A stretch of DNA of 64,000 bases, from the NCBI GenBank assembly GCA_030528025.1, contig JAUMZP010000001.1, positions 1 to 64,000 on the forward strand, read 5' to 3'. Shown one piece after another: positions 8,744 through 17,769 of the stretch (position 1 is its first letter; each line of letters begins with the position of its first letter). The notes beneath the pieces are model-generated. The model did no database searches. It was not told the origin of the DNA and worked only from the letters and a program-made list of their open reading frames with translations. This DNA is from Candidatus Saccharimonadota bacterium (lineage in GTDB: Bacteria; Patescibacteriota; Saccharimonadia; Saccharimonadales; Saccharimonadaceae). A program made the translations under genes and the position numbers.

Positions 8744-9961
8744 ATGCCACAATTTCGCTACATCGCCATCACGAACAAAAATGACTCCATCAATGGAACG
8801 ATCGACGCTCCCGATCGTGCCAGCGCCCTAGCCAGCCTGAGCCGTCAAGGCCTGCGACCAATTAGCGCTGAAGAGGTCAAACCAAAACGCGCCAGCTTTG
8901 CTCTCTTTGGTAGCAACAAAGTCAAGAGTGAAGACTTGGTGATGTTTACCCGTCAGCTCAGCGCCATGGTGTCGGCTGGTGTGCCGTTGCTGCGCGCCAT
9001 GGGTTCGCTGCACGACCACACCAGTAGCAAAGCCCTCCAAATGGTAACAGGCGACCTGCTGCGCGATGTCGAGGGCGGTGTGGCACTTGCCGACGCACTC
9101 GAAAAGCACCCAGAGACCTTTAATACCGTCTTTATTAACATGGTGCGCGCGGGCGAGGCGGCTGGTATTCTCGATGACATCCTCAAACGCCTAGCCATGC
9201 AACAAGAAAAAAATGCCAGTATGCGCAAAAAAATCAAAAGTGCCATGACATACCCTACCGTGCTCATCGTCATCACTATTGCTGCCTTTTTTGGCTTGAT
9301 GGTCTTTGTTATTCCACAAATCGGTAGCATTGTGCGCGGCCTCGGCGGACCGGACGCCAAGCTACCCGCCATTACCGAGTTTATGCTCGGACTGAGCGCA
9401 TTTATCATCCAATATGGAATCTTTATCATTGCTGCGCTCGGTGCGGGGATATACTTCTTCCGCCGCTATATCAAGACACCAGCAGGCAAACTCTGGCTCC
9501 ACACCATCATTCTCAAGATACCAAAAATCAACGATATCATCACCAAGATCGCTGTTGCCCGCTTTGCTCGCACGTTCTCGGCGTTGATGGGTTCGGGAGT
9601 AGCAGTGCTCGAATCCCTCCGCGTGACTGCCCGAGCGGTGGGCAACAAAGTCTACGAAAATGCCCTCAATGATGCTGCCGAACAAGTCAAGAATGGGCAC
9701 AACCTCTCGAGCATCATCGAAAAAAATCCGCTCTTCCCACCCATCGTGGCGCAAATGCTTTCCGTTGGCGAAGAGACTGGCCAGACCGATACCGTACTTG
9801 TAAAGGTGGCAGATTATTATGAGGAGGAAGTGGATGTCGCGATCGACGGCATTAGCTCCATCATCGAGCCCGTCATGATCGTCATCATGGGCGGTATGGT
9901 CGGGCTCATTGCCGCCTCGGTGATGTTACCAATCTCGAATATGGCAAATCAGATTAAGTAA
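8744..9961 (+). CDS. pilC: PilC/GspF inner-membrane platform protein
   Basis: Polytopic membrane protein that links the PilB motor to the growing pilus. At 405 residues it has the usual two T2SSF repeats (about 70-190 and 270-395), each starting with the characteristic FTRQLSAMVSAGVPLLRA or FARTFSALMGSGVAVLES and each followed by membrane helices (about 170-192, 220-238, 378-395). The start lies one base after the pilB stop, so the pair is an operon. The long poorly structured gap to pilM suggests pilM onward is a separate transcript. Confidence 0.95.
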   Translation: MPQFRYIAITNKNDSINGTIDAPDRASALASLSRQGLRPISAEEVKPKRASFALFGSNKVKSEDLVMFTRQLSAMVSAGVPLLRAMGSLHDHTSSKALQMVTGDLLRDVEGGVALADALEKHPETFNTVFINMVRAGEAAGILDDILKRLAMQQEKNASMRKKIKSAMTYPTVLIVITIAAFFGLMVFVIPQIGSIVRGLGGPDAKLPAITEFMLGLSAFIIQYGIFIIAALGAGIYFFRRYIKTPAGKLWLHTIILKIPKINDIITKIAVARFARTFSALMGSGVAVLESLRVTARAVGNKVYENALNDAAEQVKNGHNLSSIIEKNPLFPPIVAQMLSVGEETGQTDTVLVKVADYYEEEVDVAIDGISSIIEPVMIVIMGGMVGLIAASVMLPISNMANQIK

Positions 9962-10017
9962 GACTGGACTCCCTATTCTCCGTCGGCGTTTCAGCCACGC
10001 ATTAGCTCTTTATCCGA

Positions 10018-10070
10018 TGGTGTGATCTGCCACTGGCCAGCGGCCTGTCTTTTCTGCCATTATCACACCA
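10018..10070. other. 9-bp inverted repeat in the pilC-pilM gap
   Basis: TGGTGTGAT (10018-10026) and ATCACACCA (10062-10070) are perfect 9-bp arms around a 35-nt GC-rich centre that contains GGCCAGCGGCC. No T-run follows. It could be a structured RNA segment, a regulator site or a weak pilC terminator. Confidence 0.4.
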
Positions 10071-10134
10071 CAAACAACAGTCTACCAATCCATGACAATC
10101 CTCATCAAAACGCTAGCGTTTATCATATCGCTTA

Positions 10135-10143
10135 TGCTATAAT
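10135..10143 (+). promoter_or_regulatory. Extended -10 promoter of the pilMNO operon
   Basis: TGC-TATAAT (extended -10) lies 18 nt before ATG 10162, giving a leader of about 12 nt with only a weak GGAAA ribosome-site candidate. Confidence 0.6.
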
Positions 10144-10161
10144 GACGGAAACGAACGTATC

Positions 10162-11220
10162 ATGGCAAAATTATTTTATCGCGACAAACCAATCATCGGT
10201 CTCGACATTAGTCAGACAGGTATCAAAATCATGTCAATTGACCCCAAGCGCTGGCTCGTACTGGGCTATGGTTCGCTCGACCTCGACCCCAAGGAAGTCC
10301 AGACGTCCCTCGACAACCCTGATGATTCTTACCTGGCCGAGCGTCTCAGCTCACTCATCAACGAACATCTCATTGGCAACCTTGGTAGCGACCACGTAGT
10401 GATTGGTGTGCCAACCAGCCGCACCTACTCGCGCACCTTCATGATCCCAGCTAAAGAAGTAGCACACCTCGATGGCGCTATCCAGGTGGAGGTCGACCAG
10501 TACATCCCCTTGCCGCTCGATTCACTTTACGTTGATTATGAAGTGATCGAGCACACCAAAGAGCAACTCAACGTTGTGATGTCGGCTGTGCCCAAGCAGC
10601 TGGTCGACGCCTGTTTGCAAGCAGCTGAAGAGGTGGGACTCGTGCCAGTAGTTGTTGAACCTAATATCAACGCTATTGCGCGCGTGCTCGACAGCGCTGA
10701 TGCTGGCAACCTTCTCACGCTCGTCGTCGATATTGGCCCAGCGAGCACCGATATCGCTGTGCTAGATAAAAGTGCCGTCCGCCTTACTGGTGGGGTGGCA
10801 ATTGGCGGTAATACCTTCACTATCGATATCTCGAAGCATCTCAACATCACACTCGAGAATGCCCACCAGCTCAAGGTGCTCAATGGTCTCTCACCTGGGC
10901 CACGCCAAGCCGGCATCACCGAGGCACTCAAACCAAGCCTTAAGCGCATTAGCACCGAAATTCGCAAGGTGATCCGCTATTATAACGACCGGATTGGTGA
11001 TGAACGTAAGATCGAGCAAATCGTCATCGTCGGTGGTGGTAGCAATGTACCAGGCATGGGCGACTTCTTCACCAACGACCTCGTCATGCCAGTGCGCGTC
11101 GTTAATCCATGGCAAAAGCTTGACTTTGGCAAGCTCCAGCAGCCACAAAAGCAGTTTCGGCCTCGGTATATCAGTGTTGCAGGCCTGGCTAGCCTTAGTA
11201 GTGGGGAGATTTGGAAATGA
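10162..11220 (+). CDS. pilM: PilM, actin-like pilus assembly protein
   Basis: Cytoplasmic actin-fold ATP-binding protein that binds the N-terminal tail of PilN and couples the inner-membrane alignment complex to the motor. The 352-residue product shows the ASKHA elements: GLDISQTGIK at the N-terminus, VVDIGPASTDIAVL (phosphate 2 loop) near residue 192, and IVIVGGGSNVPGMGDF (adenosine motif) near residue 290. Length is normal. First gene of pilM-pilN-pilO and a fourth small gene, all with ATGA overlaps. Confidence 0.93.
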   Translation: MAKLFYRDKPIIGLDISQTGIKIMSIDPKRWLVLGYGSLDLDPKEVQTSLDNPDDSYLAERLSSLINEHLIGNLGSDHVVIGVPTSRTYSRTFMIPAKEVAHLDGAIQVEVDQYIPLPLDSLYVDYEVIEHTKEQLNVVMSAVPKQLVDACLQAAEEVGLVPVVVEPNINAIARVLDSADAGNLLTLVVDIGPASTDIAVLDKSAVRLTGGVAIGGNTFTIDISKHLNITLENAHQLKVLNGLSPGPRQAGITEALKPSLKRISTEIRKVIRYYNDRIGDERKIEQIVIVGGGSNVPGMGDFFTNDLVMPVRVVNPWQKLDFGKLQQPQKQFRPRYISVAGLASLSSGEIWK

Positions 11221-11777
11221 TTAATCTATTGCCACCAGCGTATAAAAAGCAGCTCGCTGCGAGCCGCACCAACACCTTGCTGCGCCGCTATGTCGTGCTG
11301 CTCTTTGTCTTGGTCTTTGTCGTTTTGGCTGAAATCGGCGGTGTGTACTTCTTCATTGCAACCGAGCGTGGCCGCAACCAAGCTGCCGTAGAACGCAATC
11401 ACAACAAAACTGCCGAATATGCCACCGTCAAGCGTGAAGCCACTGAGTTCAAAGCTAACCTTACCACCGCCAAAGCCATCCTCGACCAACAGGTCTCGTA
11501 CACCCGCCTCATCAAGCTTATTGCCGATCGTCTTCCGCCCAACGTTATCATCGAGCAGCTTAATATCGACCCAACAACCTTTGGTACTCCCACCACGCTG
11601 AGTATTCGCGCTAAAGGCTACAACGATGCTATTGCTCTACGCAACCGCCTCAATGACTCTGCCATCTTCTCCAGCGTCAGCTTCCAATCCATCACGCTGC
11701 AAGACAAAGACGCTGGTAGTTATCCCTACACCTCAACCTACAGTGTCACATTCAAGAAAGGAATCGGCCAACAATGA
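11217..11777 (+). CDS. pilN: PilN, inner-membrane pilus alignment protein
   Basis: Bitopic protein that pairs with PilM in the cytoplasm and PilO outside. The 186-residue product starts with INLLPPAYKKQL, the PilM-binding INLLP signature, followed by a single membrane helix (about 24-46) and a coiled coil, then a small alpha/beta domain. The ATG at 11217 overlaps the pilM stop (ATGA); a TTG two codons earlier is less likely because INLLP should sit at the very N-terminus. Confidence 0.9.
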   Translation: MINLLPPAYKKQLAASRTNTLLRRYVVLLFVLVFVVLAEIGGVYFFIATERGRNQAAVERNHNKTAEYATVKREATEFKANLTTAKAILDQQVSYTRLIKLIADRLPPNVIIEQLNIDPTTFGTPTTLSIRAKGYNDAIALRNRLNDSAIFSSVSFQSITLQDKDAGSYPYTSTYSVTFKKGIGQQ

Positions 11778-12418
11778 GCAAAAAATTCACGCTAACGGCG
11801 ACAAACCTCCGGATTATCCTCGCCGTGTCGCTGGTAGCCATTACTGCAATTGGAGCTGGTGGCTTTGCCCTTGCCTACAACTGGCTTGATGGCTTTGCGG
11901 CCGATGCTAGCACTGTTGCCTCGCAAGCTGCCGCCAGTGAGTCTGAGCTGCAAGAGCTCTCTCAGACCGAAAAAATGCTCAAAACGCAGCATCATGCCGT
12001 CGAGCGCGCCTCCAAGATCGCTGCCGAAAGTAAAAGCTACCAATATCAAGATCAGATTATCAACGACCTTAACGACTTTGCCCGCAAAGCTGGCATTACT
12101 ATTTCAGACATCACCTTTGCCGATGACAACGCTAAGAGCGGCTCATCGAGCAGTTCGTCAAGTAGCTCATCAAGCAGTAGTAACAAGACGGGCACATCCC
12201 TGCCTGCCATTGCCGGACTCAAAGCGACTACCGCCTCTGTCACCGTCAAGAATCCCGTCGAGTATCGCAAACTTCTCACCTTCATGTATCTCGTCGAGCA
12301 AAGCCTGACAAAGATGCGCATAGCCAACGTTGACCTCTCGCGCAGCACCGCTCAGGGCCAACCACCCGATAGTATTACTAGCAACACATTAACCATCGAG
12401 GTATATCTCCGATCATGA
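11774..12418 (+). CDS. pilO: PilO-like pilus alignment protein with a serine-rich linker
   Basis: A bitopic membrane protein of 214 residues in the PilO position: membrane helix about 14-36, coiled coil about 50-85, then an extracytoplasmic domain. An almost pure serine stretch (about residues 119-135, encoded by a mix of TCA, TCG, AGC and AGT codons) separates two halves of the outer domain. Assigned mainly by position and topology; sequence similarity to proteobacterial PilO is weak. ATGA overlap with pilN and with the following gene. Confidence 0.78.
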   Translation: MSKKFTLTATNLRIILAVSLVAITAIGAGGFALAYNWLDGFAADASTVASQAAASESELQELSQTEKMLKTQHHAVERASKIAAESKSYQYQDQIINDLNDFARKAGITISDITFADDNAKSGSSSSSSSSSSSSSNKTGTSLPAIAGLKATTASVTVKNPVEYRKLLTFMYLVEQSLTKMRIANVDLSRSTAQGQPPDSITSNTLTIEVYLRS

Positions 12419-12699
12419 ACAGCGATCTCTCACTCGCCGCGCTCGGGCGCGCCAGTAGCAAATTTCTCCATCGCTACCACATTATTCTCTTTGTTATTAT
12501 TGCCTTCGGCGGCTTAGCCGTTATTACCTTCCTGCTCAACACCACGATCTCCAAGGCGTCAGAGGCTGCTCCACCCCAGCCCACGAGTGGTGTCGATCAA
12601 ACGACTGTCAAAAAAATCGAGCAACTCAAAACCGCCAGCGAATCAGACCAAAGCGCCAGCCAACTACCGATTAGCTCGCGTAACCCATTTGTTGAGTAA
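12415..12699 (+). CDS. Small bitopic membrane protein ending the pilMNO operon
   Basis: A 94-residue protein with a basic cytoplasmic N-terminus, one membrane helix (about 21-43) and a hydrophilic Ser/Gln-rich outer segment ending in SSRNPFVE. Its ATG overlaps the pilO stop, so it is translated from the pil operon. It sits where PilP occurs in other bacteria, and the NPF-type tail resembles the end of PilP-like linkers, but there is no lipoprotein signal and no HR domain. A pilus accessory role is inferred from position only. Confidence 0.75.
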   Translation: MNSDLSLAALGRASSKFLHRYHIILFVIIAFGGLAVITFLLNTTISKASEAAPPQPTSGVDQTTVKKIEQLKTASESDQSASQLPISSRNPFVE

Positions 12700-12737
12700 C
12701 ATTTTGCGCAGCCGCAGTGGAGCTTTTTGCGGCACAA

Positions 12738-12746
12738 TGCTATACT
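12738..12746 (+). promoter_or_regulatory. Leaderless promoter of the PRC-barrel gene
   Basis: Extended -10 TGC-TATACT (hexamer 12741-12746), then exactly six bases (ACACAT) and ATG at 12753. Confidence 0.65.
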
Positions 12747-12752
12747 ACACAT

Positions 12753-13355
12753 ATGATACTGCTCGGATCTGCACTCGCCAACTATCCTGTGATGAGCTTA
12801 CAAATGGGCGGCAAAGTTGGCAGTCTAGCCCAGCCGCTTGTCGATCCAGCAACCTTAACCATCGTTGCCTACACCGTAGATGGCTCATTTGCTAACGACA
12901 CAACCATGCTACTTCGCCTCGCTGATGTACGTGAGATGAGTGAACTCGGCATGATCATCGACTCCGTCGACGAACTCATCACCCCCACCGATGTTATCAA
13001 GATCCAGCGCCTCTACGAGCTCAAGTTTCACCTTTTGGGCATGACTGTTCAAGACAAGCGCGGGCGACGCCTCGGTAAGATTAGCGACTATACGATCGAG
13101 ACGGGTAATTTTGTCATCCAGCAGCTCATCGTCCGGCGCTCGTGGCTCCACCGCCTCAATGATGCTGAGCTAGTTATCCATCGGTCACAAATTATCGAGA
13201 TCAATAACGACGCTATCATCGTCCAGTCGCAGGCTGAGACCAAAAAGCCCGAGCAAAAGGCCACTCAACCGGCCATGAGTAGTGGCGAATACGTCAACCC
13301 CTTCCGTAAGCCATCGCAAGCTCGAGAGTCAATTAAGACCGACGAGCGTCGCTAA
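12753..13355 (+). CDS. PRC-barrel domain protein
   Basis: A 200-residue soluble protein with two PRC-barrel-like halves: about 1-80 (SLQMGGKVGSLAQPLVDP...) and about 85-155 (LLGMTVQDKRGRRLGKISDY), followed by a charged tail with NPFRKP. PRC barrels are small beta-barrels found in RNA-processing (RimM) and photosynthetic proteins; in CPR genomes such stand-alone proteins are uncharacterised. I start at 12753 because a TATACT box ends six bases upstream; an earlier in-frame start would include the promoter. Convergent with recX. Confidence 0.8.
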   Translation: MILLGSALANYPVMSLQMGGKVGSLAQPLVDPATLTIVAYTVDGSFANDTTMLLRLADVREMSELGMIIDSVDELITPTDVIKIQRLYELKFHLLGMTVQDKRGRRLGKISDYTIETGNFVIQQLIVRRSWLHRLNDAELVIHRSQIIEINNDAIIVQSQAETKKPEQKATQPAMSSGEYVNPFRKPSQARESIKTDERR

Positions 13356-13360
13356 CACAA

Positions 13361-14032
13361 TCAGTATTCATCACCCGCCAAAGCGGCTCGGATATCATCA
13401 TAGGCAAAGCCTTGGCGCAAAAGATACGCGATAAGCTTTTGCTCATCTGGGTAGCGGGGGCGTTTTTTAGCAATCACCTTAGCTAGCTCGTCTTCATCAG
13501 TCCGCCTCGACTGCACTAATGCTTGGTTTATCACCTCTGGTGCAACGCCCTTAGCACGTAGTTCTGCCTTCAACTTGCGGCGCGATACACCCTTACTCTG
13601 GTGGCGATTCTCTACCCACCACTGGGCAAATGCCTCATCATCGATATGACCACGCTGCTCAAGACGCGCAAACACCCGCTGCACAACCGCTAGCGAAGCA
13701 CCAGGCTTCTCAACCAACGTACCAGTTTTGCGTTGTTTATACTTGCGTGGCAGTGTTTTGCGCTGGAGATAGTCACGGATTTCGCGCGCACTGTGCGGCC
13801 GCATCAGAGTGTACTCAAGCGCCCGCGCGTAGAGCTTACCAAACTCCCCCTCGCGGCGTAGCTCAGTCAGCTCGGCCTCAGTCAGCATCCGCCCCACCTT
13901 CACGCCACAATCCACCACCTGCGCCACATCAAGGCTAAAATCATACGTGCCATCGATAAATACATTCACTCGATCGGCATTCCGCACCTGTGCCGTGAGT
14001 GCAGTAATAGTGTAGGTTTTTTCTGTTGGCAT
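13361..14032 (-). CDS. recX: RecX regulatory protein
   Basis: RecX binds RecA filaments and limits their activity. The 223-residue protein has an N-terminal extension (about 1-60) like that of Gram-positive RecX, then the three-helix repeats: YTLMRPHSAREIRDYL, GHIDDEAFAQWWVENR, SKGVSRRKLKAELRAKGV and a final repeat near YLLRQGFAYDDIRAAL. recA is 1.2 kb upstream in the same orientation with one unknown gene between. Promoter is leaderless. Confidence 0.93.
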   Translation of the reverse strand: MPTEKTYTITALTAQVRNADRVNVFIDGTYDFSLDVAQVVDCGVKVGRMLTEAELTELRREGEFGKLYARALEYTLMRPHSAREIRDYLQRKTLPRKYKQRKTGTLVEKPGASLAVVQRVFARLEQRGHIDDEAFAQWWVENRHQSKGVSRRKLKAELRAKGVAPEVINQALVQSRRTDEDELAKVIAKKRPRYPDEQKLIAYLLRQGFAYDDIRAALAGDEY

Positions 14033-14038
14033 ATATTT

Positions 14039-14044
14039 ATTATA
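14039..14044 (-). promoter_or_regulatory. Leaderless promoter of recX
   Basis: TATAAT on the minus strand, then exactly six bases (AAATAT) and ATG at 14032. Confidence 0.65.
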
Positions 14045-14109
14045 CGCAAGTTTATTTAGTCATGTCACCTAGCTCTCCTCTCTAGAAATGAGCTATGCCA
14101 ACCCCACTA

Positions 14110-15135
14110 CTAAAATGCTTTGAGATAGATGTTGTATGCTTTATCGATGAAGACAGCTTTATTGGTACGAAAAGCTGATTGATCGCTATTTATTTCCTCG
14201 ACGTTTTCGCCATTAGAAATAAATTCAATTTTTGCTACTGGTACCATATGCCCAATCAGGACAGCTGGTCGGAGCGTGTGCTCATCTCGAGCGGAGGATA
14301 CATCAACAACATAAAACGTATTCTCTTGGTCATACCCTCCATTAGCAAGCAATTTATTAGCATTATCATAGGCAAGAAAAGCTCTCATACTATTAATAGG
14401 TTCGTATACTATGTATACACCTGCTGGACTAACCTTTCTTAGCTTAAAATCAGATATATCCTTATACCAAAAATTCTTGCACTCATCAAAGAACATACAA
14501 ATGACGTCATCTCGCGTGAACGCTGGAGTCTTATCAGAGTTCTCTCGCAGTTTATCATCCCACGCTCTCACTCCAAGGCCACTAATTGGGTTATACCACG
14601 CATATACACCTTCATCAAAATAACTAGTGATGATATCGCTACTCTCTGTGACAATCACCTCGCGAACCGCATCACCCAAGCACCCCAGCATGATCCCCTT
14701 GCCAGTTCTATCAACAATCTCTGCGTTATTACTCATAGACGGCTCCTCATAGTCCATTCGTGGGCAGACCAGCAGCAGCTTATCACCAATCAGCTGAACA
14801 TAGCGAAAATTAATAAAACGCCGGCCAAGGTCAAGGTGTATTACCTGTTTAACCGCCTCTTTCTCCCAATCAATGACAAATTCAAGAACCGAAAAGACAC
14901 TATCTACCTTGATTTCTGTAAAACAAGCCCACCCATCTCTCATTGGAATATTGCTCGAGAGCAAAACATAGAGATGATTATCATAGCCAAGCTGCATGCT
15001 GCATATTTCTGTCGTCTTGTGCCCGTGCTCTTTGAGTATCTCGCGCAGATTCGCTATGCGCGTTATATCAATCTGCGTCGTGGGAAGCGCATCTAGCACA
15101 CTACTTTCGTCTTTTAAGTCATCATTGTCAGTCAT
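14110..15135 (-). CDS. Unknown protein, possibly beta-propeller-like
   Basis: A 341-residue protein without signal peptide or membrane helices. It alternates predicted beta strands with charged turns (for example VLEFVIDWEKEA, LLVCPRMDY, VYIVYEP, NTFYVVDVSS), which fits a cytoplasmic propeller or all-beta fold, but I recognise no family. The start at 15135 has GAGGAG six bases upstream; seven codons of open frame precede it. The DNA is more A+T-rich than recA and recX on either side, suggesting a later arrival between them. Confidence 0.7.
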   Translation of the reverse strand: MTDNDDLKDESSVLDALPTTQIDITRIANLREILKEHGHKTTEICSMQLGYDNHLYVLLSSNIPMRDGWACFTEIKVDSVFSVLEFVIDWEKEAVKQVIHLDLGRRFINFRYVQLIGDKLLLVCPRMDYEEPSMSNNAEIVDRTGKGIMLGCLGDAVREVIVTESSDIITSYFDEGVYAWYNPISGLGVRAWDDKLRENSDKTPAFTRDDVICMFFDECKNFWYKDISDFKLRKVSPAGVYIVYEPINSMRAFLAYDNANKLLANGGYDQENTFYVVDVSSARDEHTLRPAVLIGHMVPVAKIEFISNGENVEEINSDQSAFRTNKAVFIDKAYNIYLKAF

Positions 15136-15259
15136 TTTTTCTCCTCTCTTAAGCAAATCTCTACCAGCTCCGGGAATACTCGCATCTGCATTGCACTGAA
15201 GGTAAAATAACCATAGTCGACAAATCGGTGGTAGCGTAGCTTTATTATGAGCTATGAAA

Positions 15260-16285
15260 CTACGCTTCTTCCGCTGCCTTCACTGTCTCACGAACTTTAC
15301 TATCAATTTCAGCCAAGGTATCGGCGTGCTCTTTGAGATACTCTTTGGTCTTGTCGCGGCCTTGGCCAATTGTCTCGCCACCGTATTTGAAGAAAGCACC
15401 AGACTTATCAACAATGCCATGCTGCACCGCTAGGTCGAGAATATCCCCCGTCTTGGAAATGCCTTCGTTATACATGATGTCGAATTCAGCAACGCGGAAG
15501 GGTGGCGCAATCTTGTTCTTCACAACCTTTACCTTCGTACGGTTACCGCGAATGTCGTCACCCACTTTGATCTGCCCAACTCGGCGGATATCCACCCGCT
15601 GCGAGGCATAGAACTTGAGTGCATTACCACCAGTTGTCGTCTCGGGGTTACCAAACATCACGCCGATCTTCATGCGGATCTGGTTGATGAAAATAACAGT
15701 TGCTTTGCTCTTGTTGATAATCCCCGTTAGCTTACGCAGTGCTTGGCTCATCAAGCGAGCCTGGAGGCCCATATGCGAATCACCCATATCGCCATCAATT
15801 TCGGCTTGGGGTGTCAATGCTGCCACCGAGTCTACGACAATAAGATCAACGGCGTTCGACCGCACCAGCGTCTCCGTAATCTCCAACGCTTGCTCACCAT
15901 TATCTGGCTGCGACACCAAAAGGTTGTCTGTATCGACGCCAAGCTTCTTGGCATAGCTAGGGTCGAGCGCATGCTCAGCGTCAACAAAGGCCGCTGTGCC
16001 ACCCTGCTTCTGAATCTCAGCAATAGCGTGCAGCGTCAGCGTCGTCTTACCGCTACTCTCTGGTCCATAAATCTCGATAATGCGCCCCTTAGGATAGCCA
16101 CCACCCAGCGCAAGATCGAGGCTCAGCGAGCCAGACGGAATCACCGCTACATCTGCCTGATGGAATTCACCAAGCTTCATAATAGCACCATCGCCAAATT
16201 GTTTTGTAATCTGATCCATTGCGAGGCCAAGCGCTTTGAGCTTGCCGTCGTCTGTAGTTTGTGTCGTATTCGATTGTTTGGTCAT
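15260..16285 (-). CDS. recA: Recombinase RecA
   Basis: DNA-dependent ATPase that forms strand-exchange filaments in recombination, repair and transformation. The 341-residue protein has Walker [11 protein letters not shown] near residue 65, Walker [13 protein letters not shown], the L1/L2 DNA-binding loops around the NPETTTGG motif, and the usual C-terminal domain, shortened and without a long acidic tail. The start at 16285 has AGGAGAGGGG upstream and the mRNA has a leader, unlike recX and the ruv genes here. No clear terminator was seen downstream. Confidence 0.97.
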   Translation of the reverse strand: MTKQSNTTQTTDDGKLKALGLAMDQITKQFGDGAIMKLGEFHQADVAVIPSGSLSLDLALGGGYPKGRIIEIYGPESSGKTTLTLHAIAEIQKQGGTAAFVDAEHALDPSYAKKLGVDTDNLLVSQPDNGEQALEITETLVRSNAVDLIVVDSVAALTPQAEIDGDMGDSHMGLQARLMSQALRKLTGIINKSKATVIFINQIRMKIGVMFGNPETTTGGNALKFYASQRVDIRRVGQIKVGDDIRGNRTKVKVVKNKIAPPFRVAEFDIMYNEGISKTGDILDLAVQHGIVDKSGAFFKYGGETIGQGRDKTKEYLKEHADTLAEIDSKVRETVKAAEEA

Positions 16286-16309
16286 ACGTCCCCTCTCCTT
16301 CAAGAATTT

Positions 16310-16318
16310 ATTATACCA
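16310..16318 (-). promoter_or_regulatory. Extended -10 promoter of recA
   Basis: TGG-TATAAT on the minus strand (hexamer 16310-16315). The predicted leader of about 18 nt contains the AGGAGAGGGG ribosome site. Confidence 0.6.
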
Positions 16319-16473
16319 GAATCTCTTACCGTTGTCCGCGCAGAGATTGGTTTGTATTGATGAAGCCTCGATATCACCGATTTATTTTTATATAACCTCC
16401 AGCTCCCATCGCTCTATTGATATGGAGCGCTAAACAGTAACGGGCCTTTTGAAGACATTTTTCGTGATGGACA

Positions 16474-16482
16474 TGCTATAAT
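16474..16482 (+). promoter_or_regulatory. Leaderless promoter of the pilin gene
   Basis: TGC-TATAAT (hexamer 16477-16482), then exactly six bases (AATACC) and ATG at 16489. Confidence 0.65.
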
Positions 16483-16488
16483 AATACC

Positions 16489-16887
16489 ATGAAGGCACAT
16501 AAAGGATTTACCGTTATTGAGCTTATCGTTGTGATCGCTCTCCTTGCAACGGGCAGCTGGCTCTTTTTCAGCGAGAAAATCGCGACCGAAGCGACGCAGC
16601 GTGACAACCAGCGCAAGACTGCCATTAACGCGATGTACTATAGCCTGGAAGAAGTGTATTTTGAAAAAAATAACCACTACCCTAACACAATCGATAGCAA
16701 GACACTGCGCTCGGTTGACCCATCGCTCTTTACCGATCCAAATGGCCACAAGCTTGGTAGCGCCCAGTCTAGCTACCACTACAGTGGCACCGACTGCACC
16801 ACCGACAACCAGTGCAAAGGCTACAAACTCACTGCCAACTTAGAGCGCGAGGCAGATTACACCAAGACCAACCGCAATAATACCTAA
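16489..16887 (+). CDS. Type IV pilin-like protein
   Basis: A 132-residue prepilin. The short leader MKAHKG precedes the cleavage/methylation site G-FTVIE, with Glu at +5 of the mature chain, then the hydrophobic helix LIVVIALLATGSWLFF. The globular part has two cysteines (DCTTDNQCKG) and a D/G-rich C-terminus. It could be the major or a minor pilin for the pil operon some 6 kb away; the prepilin peptidase is not in this window. Single-gene unit between a leaderless promoter and a bidirectional terminator. Confidence 0.9.
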   Translation: MKAHKGFTVIELIVVIALLATGSWLFFSEKIATEATQRDNQRKTAINAMYYSLEEVYFEKNNHYPNTIDSKTLRSVDPSLFTDPNGHKLGSAQSSYHYSGTDCTTDNQCKGYKLTANLEREADYTKTNRNNT

Positions 16888-16908
16888 GTCTCTATTGTGT
16901 AGATATGC

Positions 16909-16942
16909 AAAAACACCAAGCTTTGTCTGCTCGGTGTTTTTT
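16909..16942. terminator. Bidirectional terminator
   Basis: AAAACACC and GGTGTTTT form an 8-bp stem with T-runs on both strands. It serves the rightward pilin gene and the leftward PH-domain gene. Confidence 0.8.
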
Positions 16943-16962
16943 ATCATCAACGTCTGCTAGTA

Positions 16963-17727
16963 TTAGTCATCTGCCACTGGCCGGCCGTTCTTGAAGTCCT
17001 CTACTGCGTTATTAAGCGTCGCAATTTCTTGCTTGGGGTTGGCTACGAATGAGAAACGATAGGTCGTCTCGTCACCCTCCGTACTGAGGCGAATTGAGCC
17101 ATAATTAAACATTGCTTGGAGGACACCACGCTGATTGTAACTGGCATCTTCAATATTCATCAGGCTGACCGTTTGCTCGGTGTGTGAAAAAATACTTGTC
17201 TGGATCTCCTGAATAACACTCTCATTTGTTAGATAAAACATATTGCGCGTATATACCCAGACCGACACATAGCCACCAAGAACAAAGGCCAAGATGAGCG
17301 CTATACACAGCAACATAAATGACCCAGAGGCAGAAGCTGGCAGGTGGAGGAGGTCAAAAATATAATCGTAATTAAACATCAGTGCCAAGACAATGCTTGT
17401 CATCAAGGTCGACATAACAATCGCTGGCAGCATACCAATCGGGTGGCGACGCACCACACTAATGATGTATTCTTGCTCACTCAGGTTGAGATCCGGAAAG
17501 GCCATGACTGATTCATCATGGCGGCGGCGCACCTCTGATGATATCCGTGGCAGATTCGCTTCTGGGCGCGGCGCATGGTAGTGGGGAGCGCCTTCTTTGC
17601 CACTCACATCGTAGAGTGTGCTGCTCGCGCGTGGTGCCGTGGGCGGCTCGGCATAGAGTGGATTACCATCGACATCATAGGCGACGGGCCGTGGTGGATC
17701 ATTGCGTTGCAATCGTTGTGAATTCAT
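16963..17727 (-). CDS. Membrane protein with a bacterial PH (bPH2/YdbS-like) domain
   Basis: A 254-residue protein. The first 75 residues are proline- and charge-rich and likely disordered, with two VDGNPLY/YDVSGKE-like segments. Two membrane helices follow (about 115-137 and 150-172), then a PH-like beta domain beginning NMFYLTNESVIQEIQ and running through SLMNIEDASYNQRGVLQ and YGSIRLSTEG, typical of the YdbS/YdbT family. Function of these proteins is generally unknown. The promoter is leaderless. Confidence 0.82.
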   Translation of the reverse strand: MNSQRLQRNDPPRPVAYDVDGNPLYAEPPTAPRASSTLYDVSGKEGAPHYHAPRPEANLPRISSEVRRRHDESVMAFPDLNLSEQEYIISVVRRHPIGMLPAIVMSTLMTSIVLALMFNYDYIFDLLHLPASASGSFMLLCIALILAFVLGGYVSVWVYTRNMFYLTNESVIQEIQTSIFSHTEQTVSLMNIEDASYNQRGVLQAMFNYGSIRLSTEGDETTYRFSFVANPKQEIATLNNAVEDFKNGRPVADD

Positions 17728-17733
17728 GGGTAT

Positions 17734-17742
17734 ATTGTAGCA
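17734..17742 (-). promoter_or_regulatory. Leaderless promoter of the PH-domain gene
   Basis: Extended -10 TGC-TACAAT on the minus strand (hexamer 17734-17739), then exactly six bases (ATACCC) and ATG at 17727. Confidence 0.65.
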
Positions 17743-17769
17743 TATCTTCAGCTCATCACCTCATACCTC

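Noticed and set aside
11217-11220. UGA as a sense codon (as in Absconditabacteria or Gracilibacteria)
   Set aside because: Many genes end in TGA within ATGA overlaps, and full-length domains need no in-frame TGA read-through.
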